A stretch of 26,551 bases of DNA from contig CAYNFX010000019.1 of NCBI GenBank assembly GCA_964396555.1, positions 1-26,551 on the forward strand, in the 5' to 3' direction. The stretch is from Geofilum sp964396555. Its GTDB lineage: Bacteria; Bacteroidota; Bacteroidia; Bacteroidales; Marinilabiliaceae. Shown piece by piece: positions 14,784-23,409 of the stretch. The stretch's first letter is position 1; each line of letters starts with the position of its first letter. The notes beneath the pieces were generated by a model, which ran no database searches, had not been told where the DNA came from, and saw only the letters and a list, made by a program, of their open reading frames with translations. The position numbers and the translations under genes are program-made.

Positions 14784-15536
14784 TTGAAGATCAAGAGAAT
14801 ACTGGTTTCGCAACCCGAGCCAACCACGCCTAAAAATCCCTATGTCGAGCTGGCCGAAAAGAACAATGTAAAGATCGACTTCCGCCAGTTCATTCAAATA
14901 GAAGGGATTAGTTCCAAGGACTTTCGTCAACAAAAGATTAACATCCTTGACCACAGCGCAGTTGTTTTTACCAGTCGCACTGCCATTGATCACTTTTTTC
15001 GCATAGCCGAAGAGGTACGTTCAACAATCCCGGACGACATGAAGTATTTCTGTATTTCAGAGGCTACGGCTCTTTATCTGCAGAAGTACATAGTATACAG
15101 AAAAAGGAAGATCTTCCATTCCACAGGAAAGTTTCCTGATCTGGTTGAGGTAATGAAAAAACATAAGGAGGAGAAGTTTCTCGTTCCCCTTTCTGATATC
15201 CACAAGGATGAAATTCCAGAGCTCCTTGACAAGTCCAGGCTTAAGTACACAAAAGCTATATTATATCGTACAGTAAGCAGCGACCTTAGCGATCTGAAGT
15301 CTATCGACTATGACATGCTAGTCTTCTTCAGTCCTTCTGGAATTACCTCTCTGTTTCAGAATTTCCCAGATTTCGAACAGAAAGAGATAGTGATCGCATC
15401 TTTCGGCCCTGCTACTGCAAAAGCAGTAACAGATGCAGGCCTAAGGCTTGACATTCAGGCTCCGATGCCCAATGCACCTTCAATTACAGCAGCTTTGGAT
15501 TTATACATTAAGGAGCACAACAACAATAAGAAATAA
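14784..15536 (+). CDS. hemD: Uroporphyrinogen-III synthase
   Basis: The 250-residue protein fits the HemD family, which closes and isomerises hydroxymethylbilane to uroporphyrinogen III in the cytoplasm during tetrapyrrole synthesis. It has two similar Rossmann-like halves. Family features are the start KRILVSQPEPTTPKNPYVEL and the C-terminal run DYDMLVFFSPSGITSLFQNF followed by IASFGPATAKAVTDAGL. The start is TTG at 14784, because no ATG lies early in frame and KIKRILVSQPEP is the conserved N-terminus. The gene ends just before a strong terminator and follows DUF4271, the common Bacteroidota order. Confidence 0.9.
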   Translation: MKIKRILVSQPEPTTPKNPYVELAEKNNVKIDFRQFIQIEGISSKDFRQQKINILDHSAVVFTSRTAIDHFFRIAEEVRSTIPDDMKYFCISEATALYLQKYIVYRKRKIFHSTGKFPDLVEVMKKHKEEKFLVPLSDIHKDEIPELLDKSRLKYTKAILYRTVSSDLSDLKSIDYDMLVFFSPSGITSLFQNFPDFEQKEIVIASFGPATAKAVTDAGLRLDIQAPMPNAPSITAALDLYIKEHNNNKK

Positions 15537-15561
15537 AGAGTTTTGCTAAAAAGAATATCTA

Positions 15562-15597
15562 CACCCCTTTAGGCTTTCCTAAAGGGGTGATTTTTTT
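15562..15597 (+). terminator. Rho-independent terminator after hemD
   Basis: CACCCCTTTAGG (15562-15573) and CCTAAAGGGGTG (15578-15589) form a perfect 12-base stem with the four-base loop CTTT, followed by A and seven Ts. It ends the DUF4271-hemD transcript before rnpA. Confidence 0.95.
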
Positions 15598-15606
15598 GTA
15601 GGTTTG
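15575..15606 (+). promoter_or_regulatory. Probable promoter for rnpA-yidD
   Basis: TAGGTTTG (15599-15606) fits TAnnTTTG. TTTC at 15575-15578 is 20 bases upstream, within the loop of the preceding terminator, so the two signals overlap. The -7 box is 24 bases before the rnpA ATG. Confidence 0.5.
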
Positions 15607-15630
15607 AGGTGATAAAGGCGGAGTTCTTCA

Positions 15631-16038
15631 ATGACAAAATACAACTACAGGATTTCAAAGCAAGAAAGGCTATGCCTTCAGAATGAAATAAGTCTGCTCT
15701 TTGAAAAGGGTAGGTCATTGACATCTCATCCCTTAAGGCTTCGTTATATTCTTATTGGCTCTGACACAGATACTAAGAGTAAGGTTTTGTTCTCAGTTCC
15801 AAAAAAGCTGTTCAAACGCGCTGTCAAAAGAAACCTGATCAGAAGGAAAATAAAAGAGGCATACAGGCTCAACAGACATCCCCTTATGGAATCAATACCT
15901 CAAGGTAAGCAGCTGCTTATTGCATTTGTATACCTTGACAACAGTCCCCAGCCCTATAAAGTAATTGAGGAAGCAGTCAAGAAATCTCTCACTGCGATAG
16001 AGACAGCAGTAAAGAAGCAAAATTTAAGAAATGAGTAA
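15631..16038 (+). CDS. rnpA: Ribonuclease P protein component
   Basis: The 135-residue basic protein is the protein subunit of RNase P, which together with its RNA removes 5' leaders from tRNA precursors. The RNA-binding signature is clear: FSVPKKLFKRAVKRNLIRRK followed by IKEAYRLNR. Length is normal for the family. Its last codons overlap the start of yidD by eight bases (ATGAGTAA), so translation is probably coupled. The usual partners rpmH and yidC are absent here; the hemD-rnpA-yidD order is a Bacteroidota trait. Confidence 0.95.
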   Translation: MTKYNYRISKQERLCLQNEISLLFEKGRSLTSHPLRLRYILIGSDTDTKSKVLFSVPKKLFKRAVKRNLIRRKIKEAYRLNRHPLMESIPQGKQLLIAFVYLDNSPQPYKVIEEAVKKSLTAIETAVKKQNLRNE

Positions 16039-16273
16039 GCTTCTAAGCTATATAAGATCTTTCCTGATATTTATCCTCCTGATCCCGGTCAGGATGTATC
16101 AATATTTTATAAGTCCGATGATAGGTCCTTCCTGCCGCTACACTCCCACTTGTTCTCAGTATGCTGTTGAAGCCTTAAAAAAGCACGGACCGGTCAAGGG
16201 TCTTTATCTGACGATTAAGCGAGTACTTTCCTGCAATCCCTGGGGAGGTCATGGACATGATCCAGTACCCTGA
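16031..16273 (+). CDS. yidD: Membrane protein insertion efficiency factor YidD
   Basis: The 80-residue protein carries the YidD signature: an amphipathic/hydrophobic N-terminus (FLIFILLIPVRMYQYFISP), then GPSCRYTPTCSQYAVEALKKHG, then the cysteine motif RVLSCNPWGGHGHDPVP. The three conserved Cys are present. YidD assists the YidC/Sec insertion route at the inner membrane. It begins inside rnpA and its stop codon is part of a 14-base palindrome. Confidence 0.96.
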   Translation: MSKLLSYIRSFLIFILLIPVRMYQYFISPMIGPSCRYTPTCSQYAVEALKKHGPVKGLYLTIKRVLSCNPWGGHGHDPVP

Positions 16274-16284
16274 CATGCATGTCA
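16271..16284. repeat. Perfect 14-base palindrome overlapping the yidD stop
   Basis: TGACATGCATGTCA reads identically on both strands. It begins at the TGA stop of yidD and ends 11 bases before the -33 element of the macroglobulin promoter, the usual place for an operator. No regulator gene is next to it. Confidence 0.4.
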
Positions 16285-16295
16285 AGGTAAAACTC

Positions 16296-16326
16296 TTTGC
16301 TACGAAACAAGAATATCATACCTTTA
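16296..16326 (+). promoter_or_regulatory. Promoter for the alpha-2-macroglobulin gene
   Basis: TTTG (16296-16299) is followed after exactly 19 bases by TACCTTTA (16319-16326), which differs from the Bacteroidota TAnnTTTG box only in its last base. The ATG is 31 bases further on. This is the best-spaced -33/-7 pair in the window. Confidence 0.6.
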
Positions 16327-16357
16327 AAATAGCCCAAAATCACTAAACAACTTAATT

Positions 16358-19300
16358 ATGATAAGGAAAGCCCTAAGACTCATACTGCCGCTCGTCGCAG
16401 TGTCTTTAGTTCTTTTTTCAGGATGCAGAAAAGGGAAACAGGATGAACAGACTCACTCGGGATTTCACCCGCTTGTTACTGCATTTACCTCTGAATACAT
16501 TTCTACATCAGGAACGTTTTCTATAGAATTCATAGAAACGCCAAAAAATGCCACACCTGGAGAAACAGCTCCATCCTCTGTAGCTACTATCACTCCAAAA
16601 GTAAAGGGGAACTGGGTGTGGCTCGATGAAAACACCCTTCAGTTCAAACCTGACGGAAAACTGGAACCAGGAGAAACATACAAGATAAGGGTTCACCTTA
16701 GTAAGCTATTTGAGGACCAGAAAGAGGACTTCTACTTCTCTGTCACAACCTTTGCTCAAAGCTACAGATTCTCAATTGGTGATCTCGAATACACTGAAGA
16801 AGACAGTCAGGAAAGTTACAGGGTAAAAGGATCTATAATTGTTGCAGAAGATATTACTCCGGAAGAAGCAACAGCAATGCTTAGTGTAGTTACTGAAAAT
16901 GCTACAATCCCGGTAACCTGGCAACATCCGGATGGCAGGAATCATAATTTCGAACTATTCCCTGTTCCGATAAAGGATAAAGCATACAACATCCTGATCA
17001 GCCACAGTGGAAAGCCTATTGACACAAAGGGAGAAGGGGCAGAAAAAATAACAGTTCCATCTTCATCTGAATTTACTGTAATCAAGGCTTATGTTGAGCA
17101 GCAACCGGTTCAAATGATAAGAGTGGTCTTTAGTTCGGCCCTTGACCCCACACAGGACCTGACAGGCATGTATGAGATTAGCAGCAATGTAAGCACCAGG
17201 TACACAGCCAACTCCAATATCCTTGAGATCTATCCGGAAAAGAATATCCAGGGTGAATTCGAACTTAAAATTCTGCCTGGAATAAGAAACAAAAAAGATT
17301 TGATAACAAGCCAGACTGAAAGGTTCAGCCTTGGTTTTGAAAGTCTTAAGCCGACAGTAGAGTTTATCGGAGGCGGAAGTATTATGCCATTCTCCGACAA
17401 CCTGATTATGCATTTCAGGGCCGTATCGCTCAAGTCTGTAATTGTAAGGGTTATAAGAGTTTACGAAAGTAATGTTCCCCACTTCCTGCAGATAAATTCT
17501 ATGGACGGAAGTTCAGAACTCAAACGTGCGGGTCGTCTGGAGTATGCTAACGTAATAAATCTTGACAGGGATCCGTCTCTTGATTTGGGAAAATGGAATG
17601 TATTTGCCCTTGACCTGTCAAATATGGTGAAACCCAGTCCAGGGTCAATCTACCGGATAGAATTGGGCTTTGAGCAGATGGATGCAGCATATCCATGCGA
17701 AGAAGAAACCAAGCAGGATAACACCAAGCGAAGGTGGACCAATGATGGTGAGTTCTGGGATAACGCAGATGATTACTATAGCGAATATCCTTATTATTAT
17801 GAGGATTGGGACTGGGAGTGGCGTGAGCGCGAAAACCCTTGTAATAAGGCATATTACAACCGCTCTAAGTGGGTAGCACAAAACCTTCTTGCTTCAAACC
17901 TGGGTTTGACAGCCAAACTGGGAAATGACAAAAAGATCAATGTATACCTAACCGATTTAAATACGACATCCCCCATAGAGGGCACAAATCTGGAAGTACT
18001 GGACTTCCAGCTTCAGGTGCTTGCAAAAGCTGTTACCGATAAGGATGGTATGGCTATACTTGATGTTGCTGACAAAAAACCCTTCCTGCTGATTGCAGAT
18101 AAGGCCGGGCAGAAAGGCTATTTAAGGATGGATGAAGGCAGGAATCTTTCAGTGAGCCAGTTTAACGTCTCTGGACAGAACGTCAGGGAAGGACTTAAAG
18201 GTTATATCTATGGCGACCGTGGTGTATGGCGTCCAGGTGATTCAATATTTATATCCTTTATTGCAGAACACAGAGGCAACAATCTGCCTTCAAACTACCC
18301 CATAAGTTTCGAACTTATTGACCCCAGAGGACGGGTTCAAAGCAAAATGACTGCACGTCATCCGCAGAATAGAATCTACAGTTTCAGAACTGCAACACCT
18401 GAAGATGCTCCGACTGGCTTCTGGCTTGCCAGAATAATAATGGGTGATGCAACATTTGAGAAACAGGTCAGAATAGAAACTGTTAAACCAAACAGACTGA
18501 AGATTGAGTTGGGTATAAAAGAAGGACTTGTTTCATCTGATAAAAACATAGAGATTCCAATCAAGTCTGAATGGCTACATGGCGCCCCGGCATCAGGATT
18601 AAAGGCAGACGTAAGGATGACTACAAAACCTACTTCAACCAGGTTTGAAAAGTATCCTGGCTTTGTCTTTGATGATGCAACCCGAAGCTATGATCAATCG
18701 GAAATAACATTGTATGAAGGTCATCTAAACCAGCAAGGAGAAGGCTCGTTTACAATGCCATCAGTCGGGGATCATCGTTCTCCTGGTTTCCTAAAGGCAA
18801 ATCTAACTTCAAGGGTATACGAAGAAGGAGGTTCATTCAGTATTAGTCAGACCGCAAGGACTCTTTCACCATACAGACAATACGTAGGAATCAGAGTGCC
18901 GGAAGGAGACAAGAATAATCTACTACTCACAGATCAAGACTATCAGATAGAAATCGTAACAATAAATGAATCAGGAACTCCTGTCAACATCCATGAACTG
19001 AGATACAAGGTTTATAAAATCTCTTGGCGTTGGTGGTGGGACAGCACAGAAGAAGATCTTGGCCGCTATATAAGTTCATCATCCACAACACTTATTAGCA
19101 GCGGTACCCTAAAGACAGAAAACGGAAAAGGTTCTCTGCCATTTAGGATAAATCATCCCGAATGGGGTCGTTATCTGGTAAGGATTGAAGACCCACAAGG
19201 TGGTCATGCTACATGTACTACAGTAATGGTTGACTGGCCAGGATGGGCTCAAAAAACCGGTCGTGAAGGAGCAGAAGGTGCAAGCATCCTTACATTCAAT

Positions 19301-21898
19301 ACAGACAAGAGTGAATACAAGCCCGGTGAAACAGCTGTTGTTACCTTCCCTTCAGGAGGAGAAGGCAGAACACTTGTAACAATAGAAAATGGAACAAAAG
19401 TTCTCAAAAGCTGGTGGGTAAAACCGGAAAAGGAAAGTACAAGTTTCAGCTTTCAAGTAACACCTGAAATGAGCCCAAATATTTATGTTCATATCAGCTT
19501 GTTGCAGCCTCACAAGAGAAAGAACAACGACCTCCCGATCAGACTCTATGGAGTAATTCCTGTAACAGTAAATGATCCCTCAACAAGGCTTGAACCCCAG
19601 ATAAAGGTTGCTGATAATTGGCGTCCAGAACAAAAAGCTTTTATTGAAGTAAGTGAGACTGGAAAACGTGAAATGGATTACACAATAGCAATCGTTGATG
19701 AGGGTCTGCTTGATCTGACAAACTTTGCTACTCCTGATCCATGGAAGTACTTTAATGCCCAGGAAGCTCTTGGAGTAAGAACTTTTGATATGTTCGACCA
19801 GGTATTGGGGGCATATGGAGGTAGAATAGAACAGGTCTTTGGAATTGGAGGCGGCGATGAACTTGATGCCGACGGCTCAAAGAACCAGCTGCGTAGATTT
19901 GAACCAATGGTAAAGTTTATTGGTCCTTTCAAGCTGAAAAAGAATGGCAAAAACAAACATGAGATAGAAATACCAAACTATAGTGGTTCAGTCCGTATTA
20001 TGGTGGTTGCCTGCAACGAAACTGCCAGCGGATCTGTTGACAAGAAGGTAGCAGTCAAACAGCCCCTAATGGTGTGGAGTTCTCTTCCCAGAGTACTAGG
20101 CCCTGGAGAAACCGTATCATTGCCGGTAACAATTTTTGCTTCAGGTAAGGCTGCAGGTAAAGTAAAGGTTAGCCTGAGCACGGATAAAATGTTGAACATT
20201 ACCGGTGAAACGGTTCAATATATAAACTTTGAAAATGATGGTGAAAAAACCATCTACTTCAATTTGAAAGCGGCAAATGAGACAGGAACATCCGTTGTGG
20301 AGATTGTTGCAGAATCGGGATCAGAGAAAGGAAGCAATAGGATAAACTTACCTGTCAGAAACCCAAACCCTTCAATTACGAAAGTCCAATCAGTAGTACT
20401 TGCAAAAGGTGAAAGCAAAGAACTAGCGTATGAATCCTTCGGGACAAAGGGAACCAATGGTGCAATACTTGAGTTAAGTACAATTGGATCTGTCGATTTT
20501 GGCCGAAGACTGGAATATTTACTTCAATACCCTCACGGCTGTGTTGAGCAAATAACGTCTGCTGCTTTCCCACAGGTATTCCTGCCCTCGGTTGCAGAGC
20601 TATCCGCTGAAGAAGCCAGCAAGTGTAAAACCAATGTACAAAGTGTACTAAGTCGCCTCCGCTCATATCAGACAACAGATGGAGGATTCGCATACTGGGC
20701 AGGAGGATCAAGAGCTGATGAATGGGGCAGCAGCTATGCCGGACACTTTATGCTGAGTGCCGCAGAAAAGGGCTATACTGTTCCTAATCAGCTAAGAAAA
20801 AACTGGATAAGCTACCAGAAAAAACAAGCCAAAACGTGGGTTCCATCAAAAACTGGCAGACCTGACGGTGAGGACCTGGTTCAGGCATACAGGCTGTTTA
20901 CCCTTTCACTTGCTGGAGAAGCTGACCTTGCTTCTATGAACAGGTTGCGCCAGCAAACTAATCTTTCAAGCCAGGCAAGATGGCGTCTTGCAGCTGCTTA
21001 TGCGATTGCCGGACATAAAGAAGTTGCAGGTGAACTTACAAGATCAGTTGCAGCAGAAGCTCCTTCAAGCAGCTTTGAAAGCAGCTACGGATCACCTGAC
21101 CGTGACTTTGCGATGGTAATAGAAACTCTTGTTTTGATGGGTCAAAAGGAAAAAGCAGCTCCACTTGTAAGGCAGCTTTCTTCAAGACTGAACTCAAATA
21201 GCTGGATGAGTACCCAAACCACTGCTTATGTCTTGCTTGCTATAAGCAAATACACTGAAGGTATCTCAGGTACAGGGAAAAGTATTAAGGCTGAGCTTAC
21301 TATTAACAAGGGACGCTCGGAGAATATTACTCTCAACAAAGCAATTTTCAGACAAAAAGTGGATGTTGAGAAAGACACAAACGGAAAGATAAAGCTCACA
21401 AACCGTTCAGACAATGAGATATTTGCCCAACTGATACTTACGGGACAACCTTTAAGTGATACTTTAAGTACTCGTGAGGCCTCTGGTCTAAATCTTAAGA
21501 TTGAATATCTTGATCTTGACAACCGGCCGGTTGACCTAAAAAATCTGTCTCAGGGCAAGGATTTCAAAGCAATAGTCACTATCAGCAATCCTGGCCCCTA
21601 TGCAATTTCCAACATAGCACTTACGCAAATCTTCCCATCAGGATGGGAAATCCGAAATACACGGATGGAAGAAGGGGCTTCAGTGCATGAACTGGACCAG
21701 CCTGACTACCGCGATATTCGTGATGACAGGGTCTATTCCTACCTTAACTTAAATGGTGGTAGGTCGAAGCGTCTTGTTGTACTACTTCACTCTTCCTATG
21801 CAGGGAAATTCTATCTACCGCCTGTATCGGCCGAAGCTATGTACGACCATAATACAAGGGCTATCGAACCAGGTACATGGGTAGAAGTAACGAAGTAG
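16358..21898 (+). CDS. Alpha-2-macroglobulin family lipoprotein with intact thioester motif
   Basis: The 1846-residue protein starts with a lipoprotein signal (LVLFSGC, Cys23). Macroglobulin-type beta domains follow. A distinctive MG domain starts near residue 615 (YIYGDRGVWRPGDSIFI), and a second typical one near 980 (FNTDKSEYKPGETAVVTF). The conserved VDEGLLDLTNFATPDPW segment is near 1115. The thioester domain holds HGCVEQ with Cys1395 and Gln1398, the CxEQ pair that forms the reactive internal thioester. Bacterial forms are thought to trap attacking proteases covalently at the cell envelope. Odd features are a 47-residue aromatic and acidic insert between Cys447 and Cys495, and the absence of a neighbouring pbpC, the frequent partner in Proteobacteria. 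The gene has its own promoter; tatD starts one base after the stop. Confidence 0.93.
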   Translation: MIRKALRLILPLVAVSLVLFSGCRKGKQDEQTHSGFHPLVTAFTSEYISTSGTFSIEFIETPKNATPGETAPSSVATITPKVKGNWVWLDENTLQFKPDGKLEPGETYKIRVHLSKLFEDQKEDFYFSVTTFAQSYRFSIGDLEYTEEDSQESYRVKGSIIVAEDITPEEATAMLSVVTENATIPVTWQHPDGRNHNFELFPVPIKDKAYNILISHSGKPIDTKGEGAEKITVPSSSEFTVIKAYVEQQPVQMIRVVFSSALDPTQDLTGMYEISSNVSTRYTANSNILEIYPEKNIQGEFELKILPGIRNKKDLITSQTERFSLGFESLKPTVEFIGGGSIMPFSDNLIMHFRAVSLKSVIVRVIRVYESNVPHFLQINSMDGSSELKRAGRLEYANVINLDRDPSLDLGKWNVFALDLSNMVKPSPGSIYRIELGFEQMDAAYPCEEETKQDNTKRRWTNDGEFWDNADDYYSEYPYYYEDWDWEWRERENPCNKAYYNRSKWVAQNLLASNLGLTAKLGNDKKINVYLTDLNTTSPIEGTNLEVLDFQLQVLAKAVTDKDGMAILDVADKKPFLLIADKAGQKGYLRMDEGRNLSVSQFNVSGQNVREGLKGYIYGDRGVWRPGDSIFISFIAEHRGNNLPSNYPISFELIDPRGRVQSKMTARHPQNRIYSFRTATPEDAPTGFWLARIIMGDATFEKQVRIETVKPNRLKIELGIKEGLVSSDKNIEIPIKSEWLHGAPASGLKADVRMTTKPTSTRFEKYPGFVFDDATRSYDQSEITLYEGHLNQQGEGSFTMPSVGDHRSPGFLKANLTSRVYEEGGSFSISQTARTLSPYRQYVGIRVPEGDKNNLLLTDQDYQIEIVTINESGTPVNIHELRYKVYKISWRWWWDSTEEDLGRYISSSSTTLISSGTLKTENGKGSLPFRINHPEWGRYLVRIEDPQGGHATCTTVMVDWPGWAQKTGREGAEGASILTFNTDKSEYKPGETAVVTFPSGGEGRTLVTIENGTKVLKSWWVKPEKESTSFSFQVTPEMSPNIYVHISLLQPHKRKNNDLPIRLYGVIPVTVNDPSTRLEPQIKVADNWRPEQKAFIEVSETGKREMDYTIAIVDEGLLDLTNFATPDPWKYFNAQEALGVRTFDMFDQVLGAYGGRIEQVFGIGGGDELDADGSKNQLRRFEPMVKFIGPFKLKKNGKNKHEIEIPNYSGSVRIMVVACNETASGSVDKKVAVKQPLMVWSSLPRVLGPGETVSLPVTIFASGKAAGKVKVSLSTDKMLNITGETVQYINFENDGEKTIYFNLKAANETGTSVVEIVAESGSEKGSNRINLPVRNPNPSITKVQSVVLAKGESKELAYESFGTKGTNGAILELSTIGSVDFGRRLEYLLQYPHGCVEQITSAAFPQVFLPSVAELSAEEASKCKTNVQSVLSRLRSYQTTDGGFAYWAGGSRADEWGSSYAGHFMLSAAEKGYTVPNQLRKNWISYQKKQAKTWVPSKTGRPDGEDLVQAYRLFTLSLAGEADLASMNRLRQQTNLSSQARWRLAAAYAIAGHKEVAGELTRSVAAEAPSSSFESSYGSPDRDFAMVIETLVLMGQKEKAAPLVRQLSSRLNSNSWMSTQTTAYVLLAISKYTEGISGTGKSIKAELTINKGRSENITLNKAIFRQKVDVEKDTNGKIKLTNRSDNEIFAQLILTGQPLSDTLSTREASGLNLKIEYLDLDNRPVDLKNLSQGKDFKAIVTISNPGPYAISNIALTQIFPSGWEIRNTRMEEGASVHELDQPDYRDIRDDRVYSYLNLNGGRSKRLVVLLHSSYAGKFYLPPVSAEAMYDHNTRAIEPGTWVEVTK

Positions 21899-21899
21899 A

Positions 21900-22556
21900 A
21901 TGTACAAATATGTAGACATACACAGCCATCACAAAGAAAGCAGCCCGGATCTGATCAGGATTGTCAGCATCCGGGCTGATGGTTCTTTACCAGAGCATAA
22001 GCTTGAGCATGTAAGCTATGGCATCCATCCATGGGATAGTAACTTAAGTGGTATAGAGGATGCTTTGGATTTTGCTGAATGTATTAAAAACCTGAGAGCA
22101 ATTGGCGAATGTGGCCTTGACAAGTACAAGGGCGCAAATCTGGAGCGGCAGATAGCACTCTTCAGAAGCCATATAATCATTTCTGAAAAGTTGGGTCTTC
22201 CTCTTATAGTACATTGTGTAGGTTGCTTTAACGAACTGATAGACATAAGAAAAAAGGAAAACTACGTTCAGCCATGGATAGTTCACGGGTTCAGGGGGCA
22301 CAGCCAACTTGCCACTCAGCTTATAAGAATTGGGATATTACTGTCTTTCGGAGAGGCATTGCTGCATGAAGGCAGCAATGCCGCCGAAAGTCTTAGAGTT
22401 CTGCAAACCGGCCAATGGTTTTTAGAAACAGATGAGAGCAAGGCAGATATAGCAGATATTTACCAAAGGGCTGCCTTGTTGACTAATACACCGTTAAATG
22501 TCCTTAAGGAGCAACTGTTCAACAATTTTCTTTCTACATTTGCCGTCCAAAAATAA
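21900..22556 (+). CDS. TatD family metal-dependent hydrolase
   Basis: The 218-residue protein is a TIM-barrel amidohydrolase of the TatD type, at the short end of the family range. Metal-binding positions are visible: HSH (His8, His10), GECGLD with Glu70, IVHC with His105, WIVHGFRG with His129, and ETDES with Asp178. Family members are Mg-dependent nucleases (3'-5' exonuclease activity in E. coli TatD), though the substrate here is not known. It starts one base after the macroglobulin stop and is followed five bases later by tcdA, so the three genes probably share a transcript. Confidence 0.9.
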   Translation: MYKYVDIHSHHKESSPDLIRIVSIRADGSLPEHKLEHVSYGIHPWDSNLSGIEDALDFAECIKNLRAIGECGLDKYKGANLERQIALFRSHIIISEKLGLPLIVHCVGCFNELIDIRKKENYVQPWIVHGFRGHSQLATQLIRIGILLSFGEALLHEGSNAAESLRVLQTGQWFLETDESKADIADIYQRAALLTNTPLNVLKEQLFNNFLSTFAVQK

Positions 22557-22561
22557 GGTAG

Positions 22562-23284
22562 ATGGAATGGCTTAGCAGAACAGAACTACTTGTAGGCAAG
22601 GAAGGGATAGATAAGTTGCAAAAGGCCCATGTGCTGATAGCAGGCGTGGGCGGAGTTGGTTCATTTGCGGCAGAGATGGTAACTCGCGCAGGAGTGGGAA
22701 CCATTACAATTGTTGATGCCGATACTGTAAAGGCCTCAAACAGAAACCGCCAACTGCCCGCACTTTCAAGAACTGAAGGCCTTATGAAGGTCAATGTAAT
22801 GGCAGACAGGCTTTTGGATATCAATCCTGATCTCAAACTCAATATCCATTGCACTTTCCTTAAGGATGAGACGATACCCGAGATTCTGAGTTGCAAACCC
22901 GACTACGTAATTGATGCTATTGACTCCCTTTCACCCAAGGTGTTTCTGATAGTAAACTGCCTGCAAATGGGCATTCCGTTAATATCTAGTATGGGTGCAG
23001 GAGGAAGGATGGACCCTTCAAAGGTCAGGATAGCAGATATTTCAGAGACATACAACTGCACCCTTGCAAGAATGCTTCGCAAGAGACTTGGAAAATTTAA
23101 GATAAAGAAAGGACTAGACGTGGTGTTCAGCTCAGAACTTGTAGACAAAAGCCGCATTATCTTCGTAGAGGGTGAACAGAACAAGAAGACGACCCTGGGA
23201 ACTATCAGCTATATGCCGGCGACCTTCGGCCTTTTAGCGGCTTCACACGTTATCCGCAAGCTTCTGGCCGGTAAAAAAGAGTAG
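22562..23284 (+). CDS. tcdA: tRNA threonylcarbamoyladenosine dehydratase (ThiF/E1-like)
   Basis: The 240-residue protein belongs to the E1-like ThiF/MoeB superfamily. The nucleotide-binding glycine loop is GVGGVGS (29-35), followed by the acidic strand end VDADTV and the arginine-rich NRNRQLPAL segment. The opening RTELLVGKEGIDKLQKAHVLIAG and the later MGAGGRMDPSKV are typical of TcdA, formerly YgdL. TcdA uses ATP to cyclise t6A to ct6A at position 37 of ANN-decoding tRNAs. It lies five bases downstream of the TatD gene. Confidence 0.92.
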   Translation: MEWLSRTELLVGKEGIDKLQKAHVLIAGVGGVGSFAAEMVTRAGVGTITIVDADTVKASNRNRQLPALSRTEGLMKVNVMADRLLDINPDLKLNIHCTFLKDETIPEILSCKPDYVIDAIDSLSPKVFLIVNCLQMGIPLISSMGAGGRMDPSKVRIADISETYNCTLARMLRKRLGKFKIKKGLDVVFSSELVDKSRIIFVEGEQNKKTTLGTISYMPATFGLLAASHVIRKLLAGKKE

Positions 23285-23409
23285 CCAAATACCCGTTTTT
23301 TGTAAGAGCCTGTAATTTAAAAGGTAGATTTTACGGCTATTTCTAAACTTTTTTGAGAAAGAAATTTGTACTTTTACTCTCAGAACAGACAACTTACAAT
23401 CAACTTATT

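Noticed and set aside
23353..23409. Upstream TTG start for ilvE adding 19 residues
   Set aside because: The extra residues do not fit the family N-terminus, and the 340-residue form from the ATG has the expected length.
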